Assembly: GCA_005406025.1 (NCBI GenBank)
Contig: BGZK01000096.1
Coordinates: 724,270-788,269 of the forward strand
Origin: Eumeta japonica
Taxonomy: Eukaryota; Arthropoda; Insecta; Lepidoptera; Psychidae
Length of the DNA: 64,000 nucleotides
Reading direction: 5' to 3'
The notes beneath the pieces are model-generated. The model saw nothing but the letters and a program-made list of their open reading frames with translations. It made no database searches and had not been told where the DNA came from. Positions 24,385-36,165 of this stretch are shown one piece after another. A program made the position numbers and the translations under genes. How positions within the stretch are numbered: position 1 is the first letter of the stretch; the number at the start of each line of letters is the position of its first letter.

Positions 24385-25940
24385 GTTTTAGTGCCCCGCT
24401 TTGAAAATCGAAGATTTTCATAAAAATAGGTACGTTATTGGTTTGGGATCGGTTTTGAAAAATTGAATTATGATCATATCTCGGCGTTTTGAAGTTCCAG
24501 GAAACCGTCCCGACTAATTTTAGAAAGATATTCGTATGTATCAGTGTGTATGGGTGGGTGTACATGTGTATGTAATTAATTTTCTCATACGATATCTCAA
24601 AAACGAATCAATCGATTGAGACAAACAACATGTCGTTCGAAAGGGTCGATTGAAACTTAGATCTGATTAGACTTTGAAGTCAATCGGTCAAGAGCGGTTT
24701 CAAATATATTCAAAAAATAAAAATCTAAAAACCTTTTATTAAGATAATTTGGACAATTTCTATCCAATCGATTTTCAACTCATTACAAAAAAATTTATAC
24801 TCAAAAAATTGCGACAAATGCTTTCAAGTGGATGAAAATTGAATGACGCCTTCAAGAGATATTGCAGTTTAAAATTTTTCAGAAAAATATTTTTTATGAG
24901 AACTTGAATAATTTTCATCCCATCTGTTTTTAATCCATTACAAAAAAAAATATTCCTAATAAACTAAGCTAGATGCCGTCAAGCCAATGAAAATCAAACG
25001 GCACGTTCAAAAGATTTTGCAATTATAAAATTTTCAAAACAATTTTTCTAAAGATAATTTGGACAATTTCCATCCAATCTATTTTCACCCCTCTATAGAG
25101 GATTTTGTGCTATAAAAACTGCATCAAATGCCATCAAATAAACCAAAGTTAAATGATATGTTCAAAAGATACTGCAGTTGGAAATTTCGAAAAAAATATT
25201 ATTTTTAGAATAACTTCGTGGATTTTCAATCAATAAATTTTTAATCCTCTATAACTAAATTAAAAATACTTATTATGAAATTATTTATTTCTTTTTTATA
25301 CGTTTATGATAAAATTTATTAATTATTTTACTAATCTTTATTATTATTTCATTCGAAAATATTTTGATATTCGATCAATTTTCAAAATCATCCTCAAATA
25401 TACGACGACATTTGGTAGTAAATTGTGAATTATTATTATTTTTATGCATCTATTCCACAAATTCAAAAAACTTAAAATTCATTTTTTGCCCATATTTTAT
25501 TAATAAATGAAAATTTTAAGTTACTTCTAAGTCAACCAAATTTATAAATTTTACATTTTGAAAGTTATATCTTTAAAAGACTTAATAAATTATTAGGTAC
25601 ATTTTAACTTGTAAAATTTAAAATATATGGAAAATAATGTTTTGAGTTGGGAAAATTGAAAAATTCATCTACGAGTATCCATTTCAAATATAGGAAGAAA
25701 TTTTAGGGTTGCTGACAAGTCACTGAAATAGTAAATCCTTAAATTTTGTAAATAATGTTTTTAAAATTAAAGAGCTAAAAAAGCAAATAAATACATTTCA
25801 CGCTCTTCGAGTTAATCAAAACTATATTTTGAGCTCGAGGAGCTCCAAAATTTACGACTGATTATATATATTTTCGAGCGTTTTGAGCTGGGAACAGCGA
25901 GAGTTACAGGGTTCAGGGAAGTTCCTGCAGGTAGGGCACG
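24385..25940 (-). mobile_element. Family C element, long form, minus orientation
   Basis: The left end ('gccccgctttgaaaatcg') is the diverged counterpart of the 'gcgggaagttaaaa' terminus seen at 16858 and 29680. It is followed by a GT-rich stretch at about 24535-24570 and 'tctcaaaaacgaatcaatcg'. From about 24749 to 25205 a module of roughly 150 bases repeats three times in diverged form ('gataatttggacaatttc', 'catccaatc', 'ttcaaaagatactgcag'). The right end carries 'gagctcgaggagctcc' and 'gttacagggttcaggg'. A related long copy is at 55740-57590. Confidence 0.5.
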
Positions 25941-26084
25941 CAGGATCAACAGCTTTTCAATTTATTTTATTATGTTATTCTAATTATGTGAATTGATCAT
26001 TCGTTTAGTATTTACTTTTTTGTTTATTTTTTCAAAGAATAAGGCAATTTTCCAAACCACTACGAAGTAAACTAACTAACGTAC

Positions 26085-26246
26085 CTGAAAGTTGATAGTC
26101 GAAGTGACGATCCTCATCGATTCAGCGTAGTTCCTCAATACGGAGTCAGTGCTGAGGCAGCTCTGCCGCCACTCATACAGCTGTTCCAGTCTCGTCACGC
26201 ATCTCTCGCATATTTTCTTGGGCAGGAAGTCGTCCTTCGAGATCTG
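26085..26246 (-). CDS. ZAD-domain gene, exon 2 (second half of ZAD)
   Basis: On the minus strand this 54-codon exon has flanking 'ttcag' at its acceptor and CAG|gtacgt at its donor. It reads 'QISKDDFLPKKICERC', then 'VTRLEQLYEWRQSC', and ends 'VTSTINFQ'. This is the second half of a ZAD (zinc-finger-associated domain): the CxxC pair C13/C16 would complete the zinc site begun by C31/C34 in exon 1. The exon is phase 0 at both ends and joins exon 1 in frame. The acceptor is a tandem NAGNAG ('ttcagcag'), so the first glutamine may be included or skipped. ZAD proteins are insect DNA-binding regulators, usually with C2H2 fingers further downstream. No such exon is visible to the left, so the gene either continues beyond the window or lacks them. 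Confidence 0.85.
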
Positions 26247-26657
26247 CTGAACATTTCATAATTTGTCCAGATTAGATGTATATTCGTTTAAAATGGTTCA
26301 TTAGTACTTCGTTGAAATTGGATTATTTAACACATACAACATGTTAAAACTTCGGCTGTTCAGTTTGAAACCCTACAAAATTCGGATTATAATAATTTGA
26401 AGTTTTTAGAGCTTTTTTAAGTATTAACCCCCCTCGTAGGGCTGTCCATGAGAAATATAAGATAATAAAAAATTTGGTAAAACCAAATGTGCATGCTTTA
26501 AGCGCTCGTGCCATACGCATGTTATTTAATTAGGGGTTTATGATAACATATGAGCTTTTCACTAAAAATCCTCTTTTTTCATTTTTGATTTTCAAATAGT
26601 TTTATAGTTAAGTTGAATCGAAAAAAGGATAGATAATTTTTTTTCACTCTTAAGGAG

Positions 26658-26766
26658 AATATTTTATATTACTACCGCCACCTGTTGGCATTTACAAAAA
26701 TAAATAACTTCACGCTCAATTTATTTTTGTAATTGCCAACAGATGGCGGTAATAATATAGAACATT
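26658..26766. repeat. Long inverted repeat (MITE-like hairpin)
   Basis: Arms of about 48 bases, 26658-26705 and 26719-26766, are nearly perfect reverse complements (core 'accgccacctgttggca' against 'tgccaacagatggcggt' with few mismatches) around a 13-base loop. It has the shape of a small foldback element, and lies about 400 bases upstream of ZAD exon 2, inside the intron. Confidence 0.75.
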
Positions 26767-28873
26767 CATTTCAACCTCTATTTTAGATATCTAAACGAAA
26801 TGGCGGATCAAAACATGAATAACTGCTGGTAAAAATAATCAGTTACAGCTAATCGGTACTATATCAAACTGTGATTTTTAATATAGTTATTACCAATCGA
26901 TCAGTGATTATATTGAAAAAGAAATTAAGTTTAAAAATTAAATAGTTTTTTAGTTATCGTGGTCTCACTCATTGTAGACGAGATTTTGAGGCAACATTAG
27001 AACCATACCTACGCTCGCACTTAAGGCATGCAATTGACAATTTGGCTCATTACGCAATATAATTTTGTGCTTATAAAAAAATTAAATAGAATTTTTTATT
27101 ATATATTCTGTAAATAAACAGATGTAAAACTCAGATTATCTCTACAGATCTAAAACTTTTTAATACAATAGCATTACAGTGCAACTAGTGTCGATGTGTT
27201 TTCTCCTATTAATGTAAAATTACACTGTGTACTAAAAAAAAATGAATATGCTTTTTTAATCGTCAAAATGATTATTATAATAAAATGGGAAACATTTTAG
27301 GAATCACAAAATAGGTTTTAGATTTTGCGATGGAGTAAATTTTAATAGGCATTTTTCAATCTTAGGCTGAAAGCATGAAAAAAATGTTCACTCAAGATCT
27401 TTGTGATGTCGCTATTCTAATATATAACGTTGCTCCTACTAATAAATTACTTAATGCTATTTAGAACTTTTCTAAATTTCTACCATTTTACAAATTATAT
27501 TTTATATATCTATATTCAAAATTGTAAAACTATTTTTGTCGGTAATATGTAGTTACCGATCTTTATCAGTTATCTTAACATGTTTTGAATAACATATTGG
27601 TTTGAAATGTCGACAGTTCCTTGAAAAATTGTTAAATAGTTATGAGTGCGAAAATATTTCAATATGTGGATTTCTTATTTTCTTTATTTATTCTCATAAT
27701 ATTAGCAAACTTGTTATATTTATTTCTTGTTATATCTATTCCAATCAGAAAAATAATAATAAATCAAAAACTTGCATTATTTAAAAATCACTATTTTAAT
27801 TGTGTTTTTTAAGTTTCACCTACTACTTAAGCATAAATCGGGTTTCGCCAACGATCTGTTAGGGTCTATGATACGCGGGGCACGTGCTTAAACCCTACCC
27901 CGGAGGCGATGTGGTCGGGGTGTGCGATACGCGCGGCGAATATATTCAAACTAGATATACATAGCTTACGCATGCTGACTCATTTAAATTGCGTGTTCTT
28001 CGTCTAAATTTACTCTAAGCTGACTAATAATTATACGATATGTATGCAGCCGTGGTCTGCTAACATAATGCATTCGAATTACGCGATATAAAAAGTTTTA
28101 GACGCTCTATCGTTTATTCGTTAATACCGATGCTGCTAAGTCCTGATTATCCATAATAATATTATACCACATAAATAACAAGCGATACGTACCGAATTCG
28201 TGAAACCAAGTTCGTAAATAATATTGAAGTGCATTAATGCAGTATGAAAATTCTATGAGTATCCACAGCCATAAATATTGGATAAAATGAAACAATTTAG
28301 CGATATCTATGTCTGATTTTAGTACCTTTTGAACTGCATATAGACAACACAGTTAGACCTTTTAAAGAAACCTCTAATATGAATAATTCACTGAAGTTTA
28401 TTAGAGTAATGACCAAAAGTAAGATGGTTGCAAAATTCGCGTTATACCCACAGTTTATAATCATATTAATAAAAAAAAATCTATTTTTTCCGTATTATTA
28501 CATTATTACTTATCCATAATTCAAAACAGTTTTACGTATGTCGTACGTCTATTAAGCTCACAATAAAGATATACCACTGACAATATAGAGAGGGAAGCAG
28601 AGGGAAGAGGGTGCTTTGCAATGATTTGTAGCGGCGTGGGTTGGATCACCGAGTTGCACGGATTAGGCGCGCGGCACGCGGCCGACACGCGAGTGCATTC
28701 TCACAAACGCTCGTGCCTCATTAACTCATCGTTATCAGCAGATTGCAGCTAGAAATGAGTATATGCGTTTGAGGCACATACATTGATCGTTATGTATTAC
28801 GCAAAAAGTTTTAATAGGAGATTGAAATTGTAATATTATCTGTGTTATTTTTTGGTAAAAAAAATTGTAAAGC
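26767..28873. other. Intronic AT-rich DNA of the ZAD gene
   Basis: No exon was seen. Two GC-richer patches stand out: 27845-27945 ('gatacgcggggcacgtgc', 'gtgcgatacgcgcggc') and 28615-28705 ('ggcgcgcggcacgcggccga'). Their function is unknown. Confidence 0.5.
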
Positions 28874-29680
28874 GGTTAACCCTGTAGACCAACCCTGAAA
28901 CTTCTCGCTATTTTCGATTTCGAAACACTCTAAAATATACAGGAATTGATGCGATTTTTGAGAAAAAAATTTGAAACTGCGAATTTAATTCGATACAGAA
29001 TTTTAGAATTATTTTAAGAGAAGTTTTTTTATTATTTGTTTTTTATATCTCTCGAATAAACTAATCGATTTTGACTGAACTAGCAACAATCAACGCAAGA
29101 TTTTAACTTGTATAAAAGTATTTAGAACATGCTTTTAATTAAGTACAAAATTTCGAAGTACTTTGATAAAATCACTTTTTGCGAATTTTTTTCGTTCACG
29201 ATATCTCGCAAACAAATCAACCGATTTTTACCGGCCAGGCGGCGATCGACGTCGTTTTTTAATGTTAAAAGCTTATTCGTTTTTGGAATCGATCAGTAAA
29301 TTCGTTCAAAAGTTATTCTAAAAAAATCACATTTAAAAAAAATTATAGTTTTTTTTTTAATTCCTTAGAATCTATCTATCCGAATCGATTCAAATTTTCA
29401 GAAAATATAAGTTTGACAGAACTCTTTGGAATGCCAAAATTTTGTTCCAATCAGTTAAGCCGTTCAAAAGTTATAAGAGGTTTATATACATCCACCCACA
29501 CACACACACGCACACACCCACACAAACACACATACATACATATAGGCATACAGACACTATCGTAAAATCGTCAGGAGAGCTTCCCAGGACCTCAAAACGT
29601 GAAGATCTGATGAAAACTCGATTTTCGAAAAACGGGATAAAACCAGTAATTTCCCGATATTCTTAGCGGGAAGTTAAAAA
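28874..29680 (+). mobile_element. Family C element with CA microsatellite
   Basis: Starts 'ggttaaccctgtagacc' and ends 'agcgggaagttaaaaat', the same termini as 16307-16858. It contains 'cgcaaacaaatcaaccgatt' lines, 'aagccgttcaaaagttataa', a CA-rich run at about 29493-29540 and 'agcttcccaggacctcaaaa'. It is longer than the first copy at its left side. Non-coding. Confidence 0.65.
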
Positions 29681-29964
29681 TATACTGAGTCGATATTATC
29701 GCTTTTTGGCTACCCAAACTATGTTTTATCCAAACTACAAACAATCACGTTATCGATTCATGTTTATATTACAAATCAGAAAATGACTGTCCATTTGACA
29801 GAGGCAAATAAGTCGTCTTTAGGTAGCGTTATAAGATAGAATAAAAAAAAAACTGCGTATGCCTATGTATGCAAGTGGAAAGTTACATGTATAATAATTG
29901 CTGACTATCGGTAATAACTCTTGTTCCTGTTAACAAATCGAGCGGATTGATTTAATTTCTTTCC

Positions 29965-30771
29965 AATTTTTGCAATTCCCGCTCATCGAAAGACGAGCTC
30001 ATCAACGAAGTACTCTTCGTTCACATCATTGCTAACCACAAAAATAACAAATGGTTGAGTGAACGAGCAATTTTGGCGGCTGAGAATAAAGATGTGGATG
30101 ATTTAAACTTTATTATTAATAATCACATCGTTGGTACTCTGCATTCATTCAAATCTATTGACTGTGACGAAGCCACTAATTATCCAACTGAATTTTTAAA
30201 CTCCTTGAATGTGCCTGGTTTACCACCGCACAATGTACAACTGAAGGTTTATTCAGTAGTCATCATGCTTCGAAATCTAAACCGACCAAAACTATGCAAT
30301 GGAACGCGTTTGATGATAAGAAAACTGATGAACAATGTGGTTCACGCGACGATAGTCAAAGGAAAATTTAAAGTTGAGTTAGCTCTCACTCCGGGAATTC
30401 CAACGATCCCAACGGATACGTTCTTTGAGTTTAAACGAATTCAATTCCCGATTCGTCTCTGTTTAGACGTGGTCTCAATTTAGAACATATATGTTTTTCT
30501 CACGGACCGCTTGTACGTGGCATGTCCACGCTTCGACAAACCATCCGCTTTATTTGTTGTTGCGCCTGAGAACAAAACAAAAAATGTCCAAAAAACGCCT
30601 GATAATAAAACATCACAAGGTGCTTCATATTTTGCTGACACACTATTGAAGTATTTAATTTTTGTACTTTTACTGAATTTTTATTTTATATCTGTATTAT
30701 TTTAATCAACTACTTAATATTTTCAGCTTAAATAAGCTAATTTAATGTACGAAGTTTGCTGGGTCAGCTAG
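29965..30771 (+). mobile_element. Helitron 3' fragment
   Basis: Contains the C-terminal part of a Helitron RepHel helicase (29970-30630) and a Helitron-type 3' end: '...gctgggtcagctag' terminates in CTAG at 30768-30771, followed by T as expected for insertion into an AT site. The 5' part, including the Rep nuclease, is absent. It lies inside the ZAD gene's large intron. Confidence 0.7.
29970..30630 (+). pseudogene. Helitron helicase C-terminal fragment
   Basis: The reading frame, open at 30055-30483, contains 'WLSERAILAAENKDVDDLN', 'EFLNSLNVPGLPPHNVQLK', 'VIMLRNLNRPKLCNGTRL' and 'FFEFKRIQFPIRLC', all typical of the Pif1-like helicase of insect Helitrons. After 30480 a stop and deletion remove the conserved segment that normally follows (the region around the helicase 'TxNKxQGQ' motif). 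Homology then resumes at 30511 with 'YVACPRFDKPSALFVVAPEN'. The helicase unwinds DNA during rolling-circle transposition; this copy cannot. Confidence 0.75.
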
Positions 30772-30794
30772 TACTTACATTTATGTAAGTACTA
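30769..30794. repeat. 26-base palindrome at the Helitron 3' junction
   Basis: 'tagtacttacat' and 'atgtaagtacta' are exact reverse complements around 'tt'. The left arm includes the last three bases of the Helitron terminus. Confidence 0.8.
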
Positions 30795-31089
30795 TATATT
30801 TGATAACTTTAAATTTTGATACATAATATTAAAATTAAAAGAATAAATAGGCACTGCAATATAAATAAAACGTTATAAATATAAAGTCCGAAATTAACAA
30901 TGTAAAATATCAGTTATGTACATAAAAAATCGTAGATATAAATATTTATTGACTCCTTTACGTGCTTACGATGTTTACGACAACCTGTTACTATATTTTG
31001 TGTGCTTATCTTTGACATGCAATTTTATCAGCCTAACGTGAAAAAATGAGTAATTCATCTTAGCGAGAAAAAAGAAGTCAACACATATA

Positions 31090-32280
31090 TCAGATCGGGG
31101 GAAAAGCTTTTCGCATTTTATAAATAAAAAGTTACACTAAAATCTTTTTGTTTGTGATTTTTGTATCTAGTTAGTGTTGATACCAACACATAGATGTCAT
31201 TTAAAAAAAAAGAAAGTAAAAACTTGAAGTTTTATTATAAAACAAAAAGGAAAAATGCGACATAAGCAGCGAAAAAAATTTATGACGTTTATGAACCTAA
31301 TGCAGTGTTGGTAAGAGTAGAACAAAACTGGCTTAAGCGTTTTCAGTCCTATAATTATGATGTCAAAAATGAACCTCGTTCTGATCGACCTGTTACGGAT
31401 AAAGTCGATGCCATTTTGGAAAAAAGTAGAGCCAGATCAGCATATTAATTCCTACGATATAGCTCAAGAAGTGAAGATTGACCGTAAAATACTTTTACCT
31501 ATTTGAAAAAATTGCTGGACATACACAAAGTTCGACACTTGGGTTCCACACGAGCTCACTGAAAGAAATCTAATGAATCTGTACTCATTTACGATTTTCT
31601 ATTGAAACGTAATGAAATCGGATCGTTTTTGAAAAGATTGATCACTGGTGATACAAAATGGATTACCTACGACAGGAACGTGCGAAAAAGATTATGATCT
31701 TAAGGCAAGCAAGCTTCACAGATTATAGCGAAACTCGGATTAACTCGTAGTACGTTGTTATGTTATGGTGAGATTAGAAGGTCATTATTCGTTATAAGCT
31801 TTTACCGCCGGGCAAAACCATCAATTCGGATCTCTAATGCCACCAGCTTATGAGACTTAATCAAGAAATAGAGAAAAAATGGCCGGAATTGATCAACGGA
31901 AAGGGTGTGTATATTTCATCATGATAACGCCGAATCACACACATTTTTAGCCACTCAGCAAATATTGAGAGAGTTTAGTTGAAAAGTGTTATTGCATACA
32001 TTACGTAGCCCTGACCTTGCACCCTCAGATTTTCACTTGTTTCGGGCTCTTCAGAATTCTTTAGGCAGTGTTAGGTTAAGATCAAGAGAAGACTGTCAAA
32101 ATTACTTTGTTGTGTGATCAGAAGTCCCAAAATTTCTACAGCAATGGGATTACGTCACTACAAAATGGCATATATATATATGTATGTGTGTGCGTGAGTG
32201 CGTATGTGTGGGTAAATAGAATAGGATGAAAAATTACCTTGAATTTGTATATGAAATACGAAAAAACTTTCCACGTCCCA
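31090..32280 (+). mobile_element. Degraded mariner transposon
   Basis: The 5' end has 'cagatcgggggaaaagcttt', and near 32251-32280 'aaatacgaaaaaactttcc' is its diverged inverted counterpart. Size (about 1.2 kb) and content fit a mariner element. A TA/TG microsatellite at about 32168-32205 interrupts the 3' untranslated part. Confidence 0.75.
31190..32175 (+). pseudogene. Mariner transposase pseudogene
   Basis: Frame-shifted pieces read as a mariner transposase: 'QNWLKRFQSYNYDVKNEP', 'PVTDKVDAILEK', 'WVPHELTERNLMNLY', 'LKRLITGDTKWITYD', 'PPGKTINSD'-like sequence, 'HHDNAESHT' and 'SPDLAPSDFH'. The three catalytic aspartates of the D,D34D triad are all still readable (GDTKW near 31650, HDN near 31922, PSD near 32027; the last two are separated by 34 residues). 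Several frameshifts and in-frame stops, including a probable Trp-to-stop change near 31980, make it inactive. Confidence 0.8.
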
Positions 32281-34224
32281 AAATTTTAACAATTGCGCGC
32301 TGTGCCAGTGTCATTACTTTTTGTAATACATACTTTAGGTTTCCTTTCTTTCCTGGAATCAATTCGAATTTTTCATAATTGCCCACACGAAACAATCCAT
32401 ATATTAACGGGATGTCTTTAGATTATACTGATTATACTACCCTATCTCAGCATTTCTAGAATAATCTACAAGCACTCAACTGTAACATACTGCTCGCGGT
32501 CCGCTGGCGGGAGAGAGCTTTAGTTTTTTTTTTTGTAGAGCGAGCAAATAGGCTCTCGCGTCACCCTATAACAGCAGTCGCCGTCCCCAGACGTCGGCTA
32601 CACCAGAGAGCTGCTAACGCGTAGCCGTCTTTACAAATCTTGAACTAACGTTTGTTATGTGACTTTGTCGAAGTCGTTTCGCAACTTTGAAGTACATGTA
32701 CAATGGTATTATTTTTCTAGAATTTTCAAAGAAAATTTTTATGAATTGCTTCAGTAAGTATATAAAATTATAGCTTTATTTTCACAGAATATTAAAGTTT
32801 CTTAGTAAATAAAATTAGGTTTTTTTTGAGTACTAAGTACTAAAAAGTGTTGTTTATGAGATCCAACGATAAACGATCAGACGAATTGATATCAGACCGA
32901 CAAATATCATACAGGCTGTAAAATTATAAATGCATCTATCTAACAGGTTGTGAATCTTTAAAAATGGCATTTATGATGAAAAATGATGCTAGTATTTATT
33001 CATTTTAGCGTAGCTATCGGACGTATCGGATCGACGGACATGACGAAACTATAAGGGTTCCGTTTTTGCCATTTTGCCTCGGGACCCTAAAAAGATGCAC
33101 ATTTATAGGATTGTCATCAATTTATATTCTTCATGGATTTTGTGTTTAAAATATTATAATTGATCATTAAGTTATTTATATACATTTCAATATCATCGCG
33201 TATTTTTTTATCGCAATAGGTTCAGTAGCTTCTTGTTCGCATAATAATAAAGTCTGCGTTACCACTCACTGAAGTTCTCCCACTTTGCGATGATTCTAAA
33301 AATTATGAATCAGACCCATTCAACGAAATGAGTTTCTCGGAAACAGACCTATCGACGAGTTTGTCAAAAAGTGTTAATTCGAGAGTGGTTTTAACTAAAA
33401 ATTTAATAAACCTCAAATGATTACCGGATAATTTGGGATGGATATTATCGGAATCAATTTTCAATTCTCCGTGCAAAAAGTAGAGGCGACAGCCCGGCCA
33501 TTATATACATACATATATTTACATTTATATTACCGTATGTAAAAGCTAGATGAATTTGAAAGTTTAATCACCTATGATTGAAAATGTCGAATAAAATGCA
33601 TTTTTGCAAAATAGAAAATAGAATGAACATTGCCTTTAGAAACTTGTTGGTATTTAATAAAAATTAGTTATTTTTGTATAATATACTAATAATATTATAA
33701 AATAAGATATCAGTTCTAGCTAAAGCGAGAGGCATAAGAAAATAGTGTGAAGTACTGCGAATCAAAGTTGTGGCAAATGATGAAAGCTGAGACTCAACTG
33801 CGTTTGGTATAACTTTAGTTGGCACCGACTCTATAACAAACAATTATTTTAAATATTTGAATAATGTGTATAATGTGTATAATGTTTTGTAAATTGTACA
33901 ATTGATTTTTCTAAATTAAAATATTCCAACATTATTTATAGCTTTTTCTATGTCGTTTGCAGCCCAAATAACTATTTAAGTAACCTAAGTTTACGGTTTT
34001 GCTGGCGACTTAATTTTTTTTTTTTATAATTATGGCGTACTTAAAGCAAGTTTTGCAGTATGTATCCTTCAGTGTGCTCAGTCCATGTTTAAAACGATAT
34101 GAACAATAGCTTATGATAAGTCGACTAAAAATTGTATTCATAGAGCTTATTAATCATTTAAACAGTACGCATAGTTTATCTGCCGTACAGTGATTGATAA
34201 CAACGTCCGAGACCAGCGGCTTAA
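32281..34224. other. Intronic DNA with repeat pieces
   Basis: A GC-rich block at 32490-32645 ('cgcggtccgctggcggg', 'aggctctcgcgtcaccctat', 'gtcggctacaccagagagct') looks like a lepidopteran dispersed repeat. At 33010-33095 'gacatgacgaaactataagg' then 'gttccg' and 'cgggaccctaaaaa' is the end of repeat family B. At about 33226-33420 an open plus-strand frame without a usable ATG has protein-like composition ('DDSKNYESDPFNEMSFSETD') and is unrecognised. The rest is AT-rich. Confidence 0.45.
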
Positions 34225-34375
34225 CGTGCTCCCCGAGGCATAGAGCGTGAGGTATAAAAGTTGACTTAACTTAAAAACTCGTTAGTCACTTCGCCTGTCG
34301 TTAGGTTCGAACACAGTACCTCCCGGTTCGAAGGCAAAGCCCCTAACCACTGCGCCACTAGCGTTTTTATGTCCA
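34225..34375 (-). mobile_element. tRNA-derived SINE head, minus orientation
   Basis: On the minus strand, 'ctagtggcgcagtggttag' (A-box-like) precedes 'actgtgttcgaacctaacg' (B-box-like), with 'ccttcgaaccgggaggt' between. Such a tRNA-like head with internal polymerase III promoter boxes is the hallmark of a SINE. Confidence 0.6.
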
Positions 34376-35159
34376 CCAACGCTCTTTTAGGTTGCGCACG
34401 TTATATACAGACATTTCAATTTAAAACGAAACTAAAATCTGAGTAATGAACAGCCTGAAAAAACATTAATTTTGTTAGGTTCTTTGCGGGGTAAATCAAT
34501 AATTGTATTTCTACGAAACAAAAGTTATAAATGTCTAAAATTAGCTACGATATTTATACCATCGCGATCAAAGTTCTGAATTACTAAAATTTCGATTCAG
34601 TTTCAGTTAGACCAAGGACAATGAACTATAGAGTTAGAATGCTCACAGCATTTACTGAAAAAACAGGTAAAGTCAGTTAAGAGATAATGTCGAATGAATT
34701 CATTCATAACGAACCTCACTTGCAGATCTCGGACATGCTTTGATTTTTTCACCTTTTTAAGCAAACGGTACGTACTAAGTACCAGATAACAATCGCAAAG
34801 TAAAAAGTAAGGAATACCACATTTTGAAAATGAAATTTTATCGATCCAATTTTGTCATCTAGATTTTTAAACACGCCAAAGAAGAATTACTTCTAAGGCA
34901 TGTGTAATATAGGGGCGCACGTTTTAAATTCTATTTATATTTTATATTATCATCAATTTTATTATAAACAATTGTTATTAGAAAATAGGACCAACTGCTA
35001 ATGAAAAAGTATTAATTTCTTATTTGATAAATGAGGATATGGAATCATTTTTTCAACATGTGATGGGATTACACGATTATGGTTATGACTTCGATCGATT
35101 TATATTTTTATCAATAATCAAATCATAAATAATTAGCGGCCGAATATCACACATCAATA
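34376..35159. other. Intronic AT-rich DNA
   Basis: Nothing recognised. Confidence 0.5.
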
Positions 35160-35470
35160 TTTACACTAGCTTTCCACACACAGCTCGACCTGCGTGCACA
35201 TGGAATTTGTTAATTCGTCTTCTATATTGTTCGATCTTACTTTCGATCCCAATTTAGTTTCTATTTTCAATTCTGGTCCCGGCACTATTTCTAATTTGGA
35301 TCCCGATCAGACTCTTGGTTCCAACGTCGGTACCACACTCAATTATAATCCCAATCCTATGCTCTATTTCGTTCCCGGTCCTAGGTCTCAATTCTGCTCC
35401 TCGTTCTACTGTCAATTTTGATATCACTAACGGTCACGGTTCCAATTTATATCCGTTCGACTCAATAATA
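35160..35470 (+). repeat. Degenerate pyrimidine-rich repeat tract
   Basis: Short imperfect blocks recur every 12-24 bases: 'ttcgatcccaattta', 'aattctggtcccgg', 'tttggatcccgatcag', 'cttggttccaacg', 'aatcccaatcc', 'cgttcccggtcc'. The resulting open frames (35194-35421, 35315-35497) encode low-complexity product and are not genes. Opposite-strand versions lie at 12070-12370 and 62250-62740. Confidence 0.6.
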
Positions 35471-35821
35471 CAAATACACGAACGATACTATAATTAAAAT
35501 ACGCACATATACGAATGGAACGTTGTGGTAAAATTTCAAGCGACGACTATTTGAATTTGGACGATAAAACACACAGAAGTTGAATTTTTATAAGCATAAA
35601 AAGTTTGAAAAACTCACTAGCGATAGAATATATGAAGAATAACGATTCATGGATAGTTAGTTTGTCACAGAATTACTTTCATTTATTAGGCAAATTATTT
35701 TTAATATGTCAGTAATTATTATTAACAGTTGTATTTTTGGTCACATTTTTGTGATATACTACTCTGGTAAAATGGTAATTAATATGCGTCCATTTTAATG
35801 TTTCTAAGTCGTTATAATAAA

Positions 35822-36165
35822 CAAACAAACCGGCGATGGCCTAGACATCGAGCGCGTTGCCTACGCATCAGAATGTACCGTATTTGAATTCTTACCACGA
35901 GCGAAGTGACCGATGTGGTTTTAAATTAATCATCCTACCATATCGTGTAGGATGTTAATTTGCAGATATCCGTAATTAGGCGCTTGCCTGCAACATGTGC
36001 TAACAGTTTCAAATTAAGTCAAATCATCACACGCTGTGCCCCGAAGAGCACTAGAAGTCGTTACGGAGGTCGTTACCGCATCAATGGCAAAGGTCATTAA
36101 GTGCTACCATGCCGTACTTGGCAACGTAGATCTTAACGTTCAGTAACATTAGTCTGAAATAATAA
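35822..36165 (+). mobile_element. tRNA-derived SINE
   Basis: The head 'accggcgatggcctagacat' is A-box-like and 'accgtatttgaattc' is a diverged B-box. The body of about 250 bases includes 'gtgccccgaagagcactaga' and 'gccgtacttggcaacgtaga'. A head with similar 'ggtgatggcc' wording occurs at 53098. Confidence 0.5.

Noticed and set aside
35194..35497. Plus-strand frames with N/P/S-rich product
   Set aside because: They result from the degenerate pyrimidine repeat, not from a gene.
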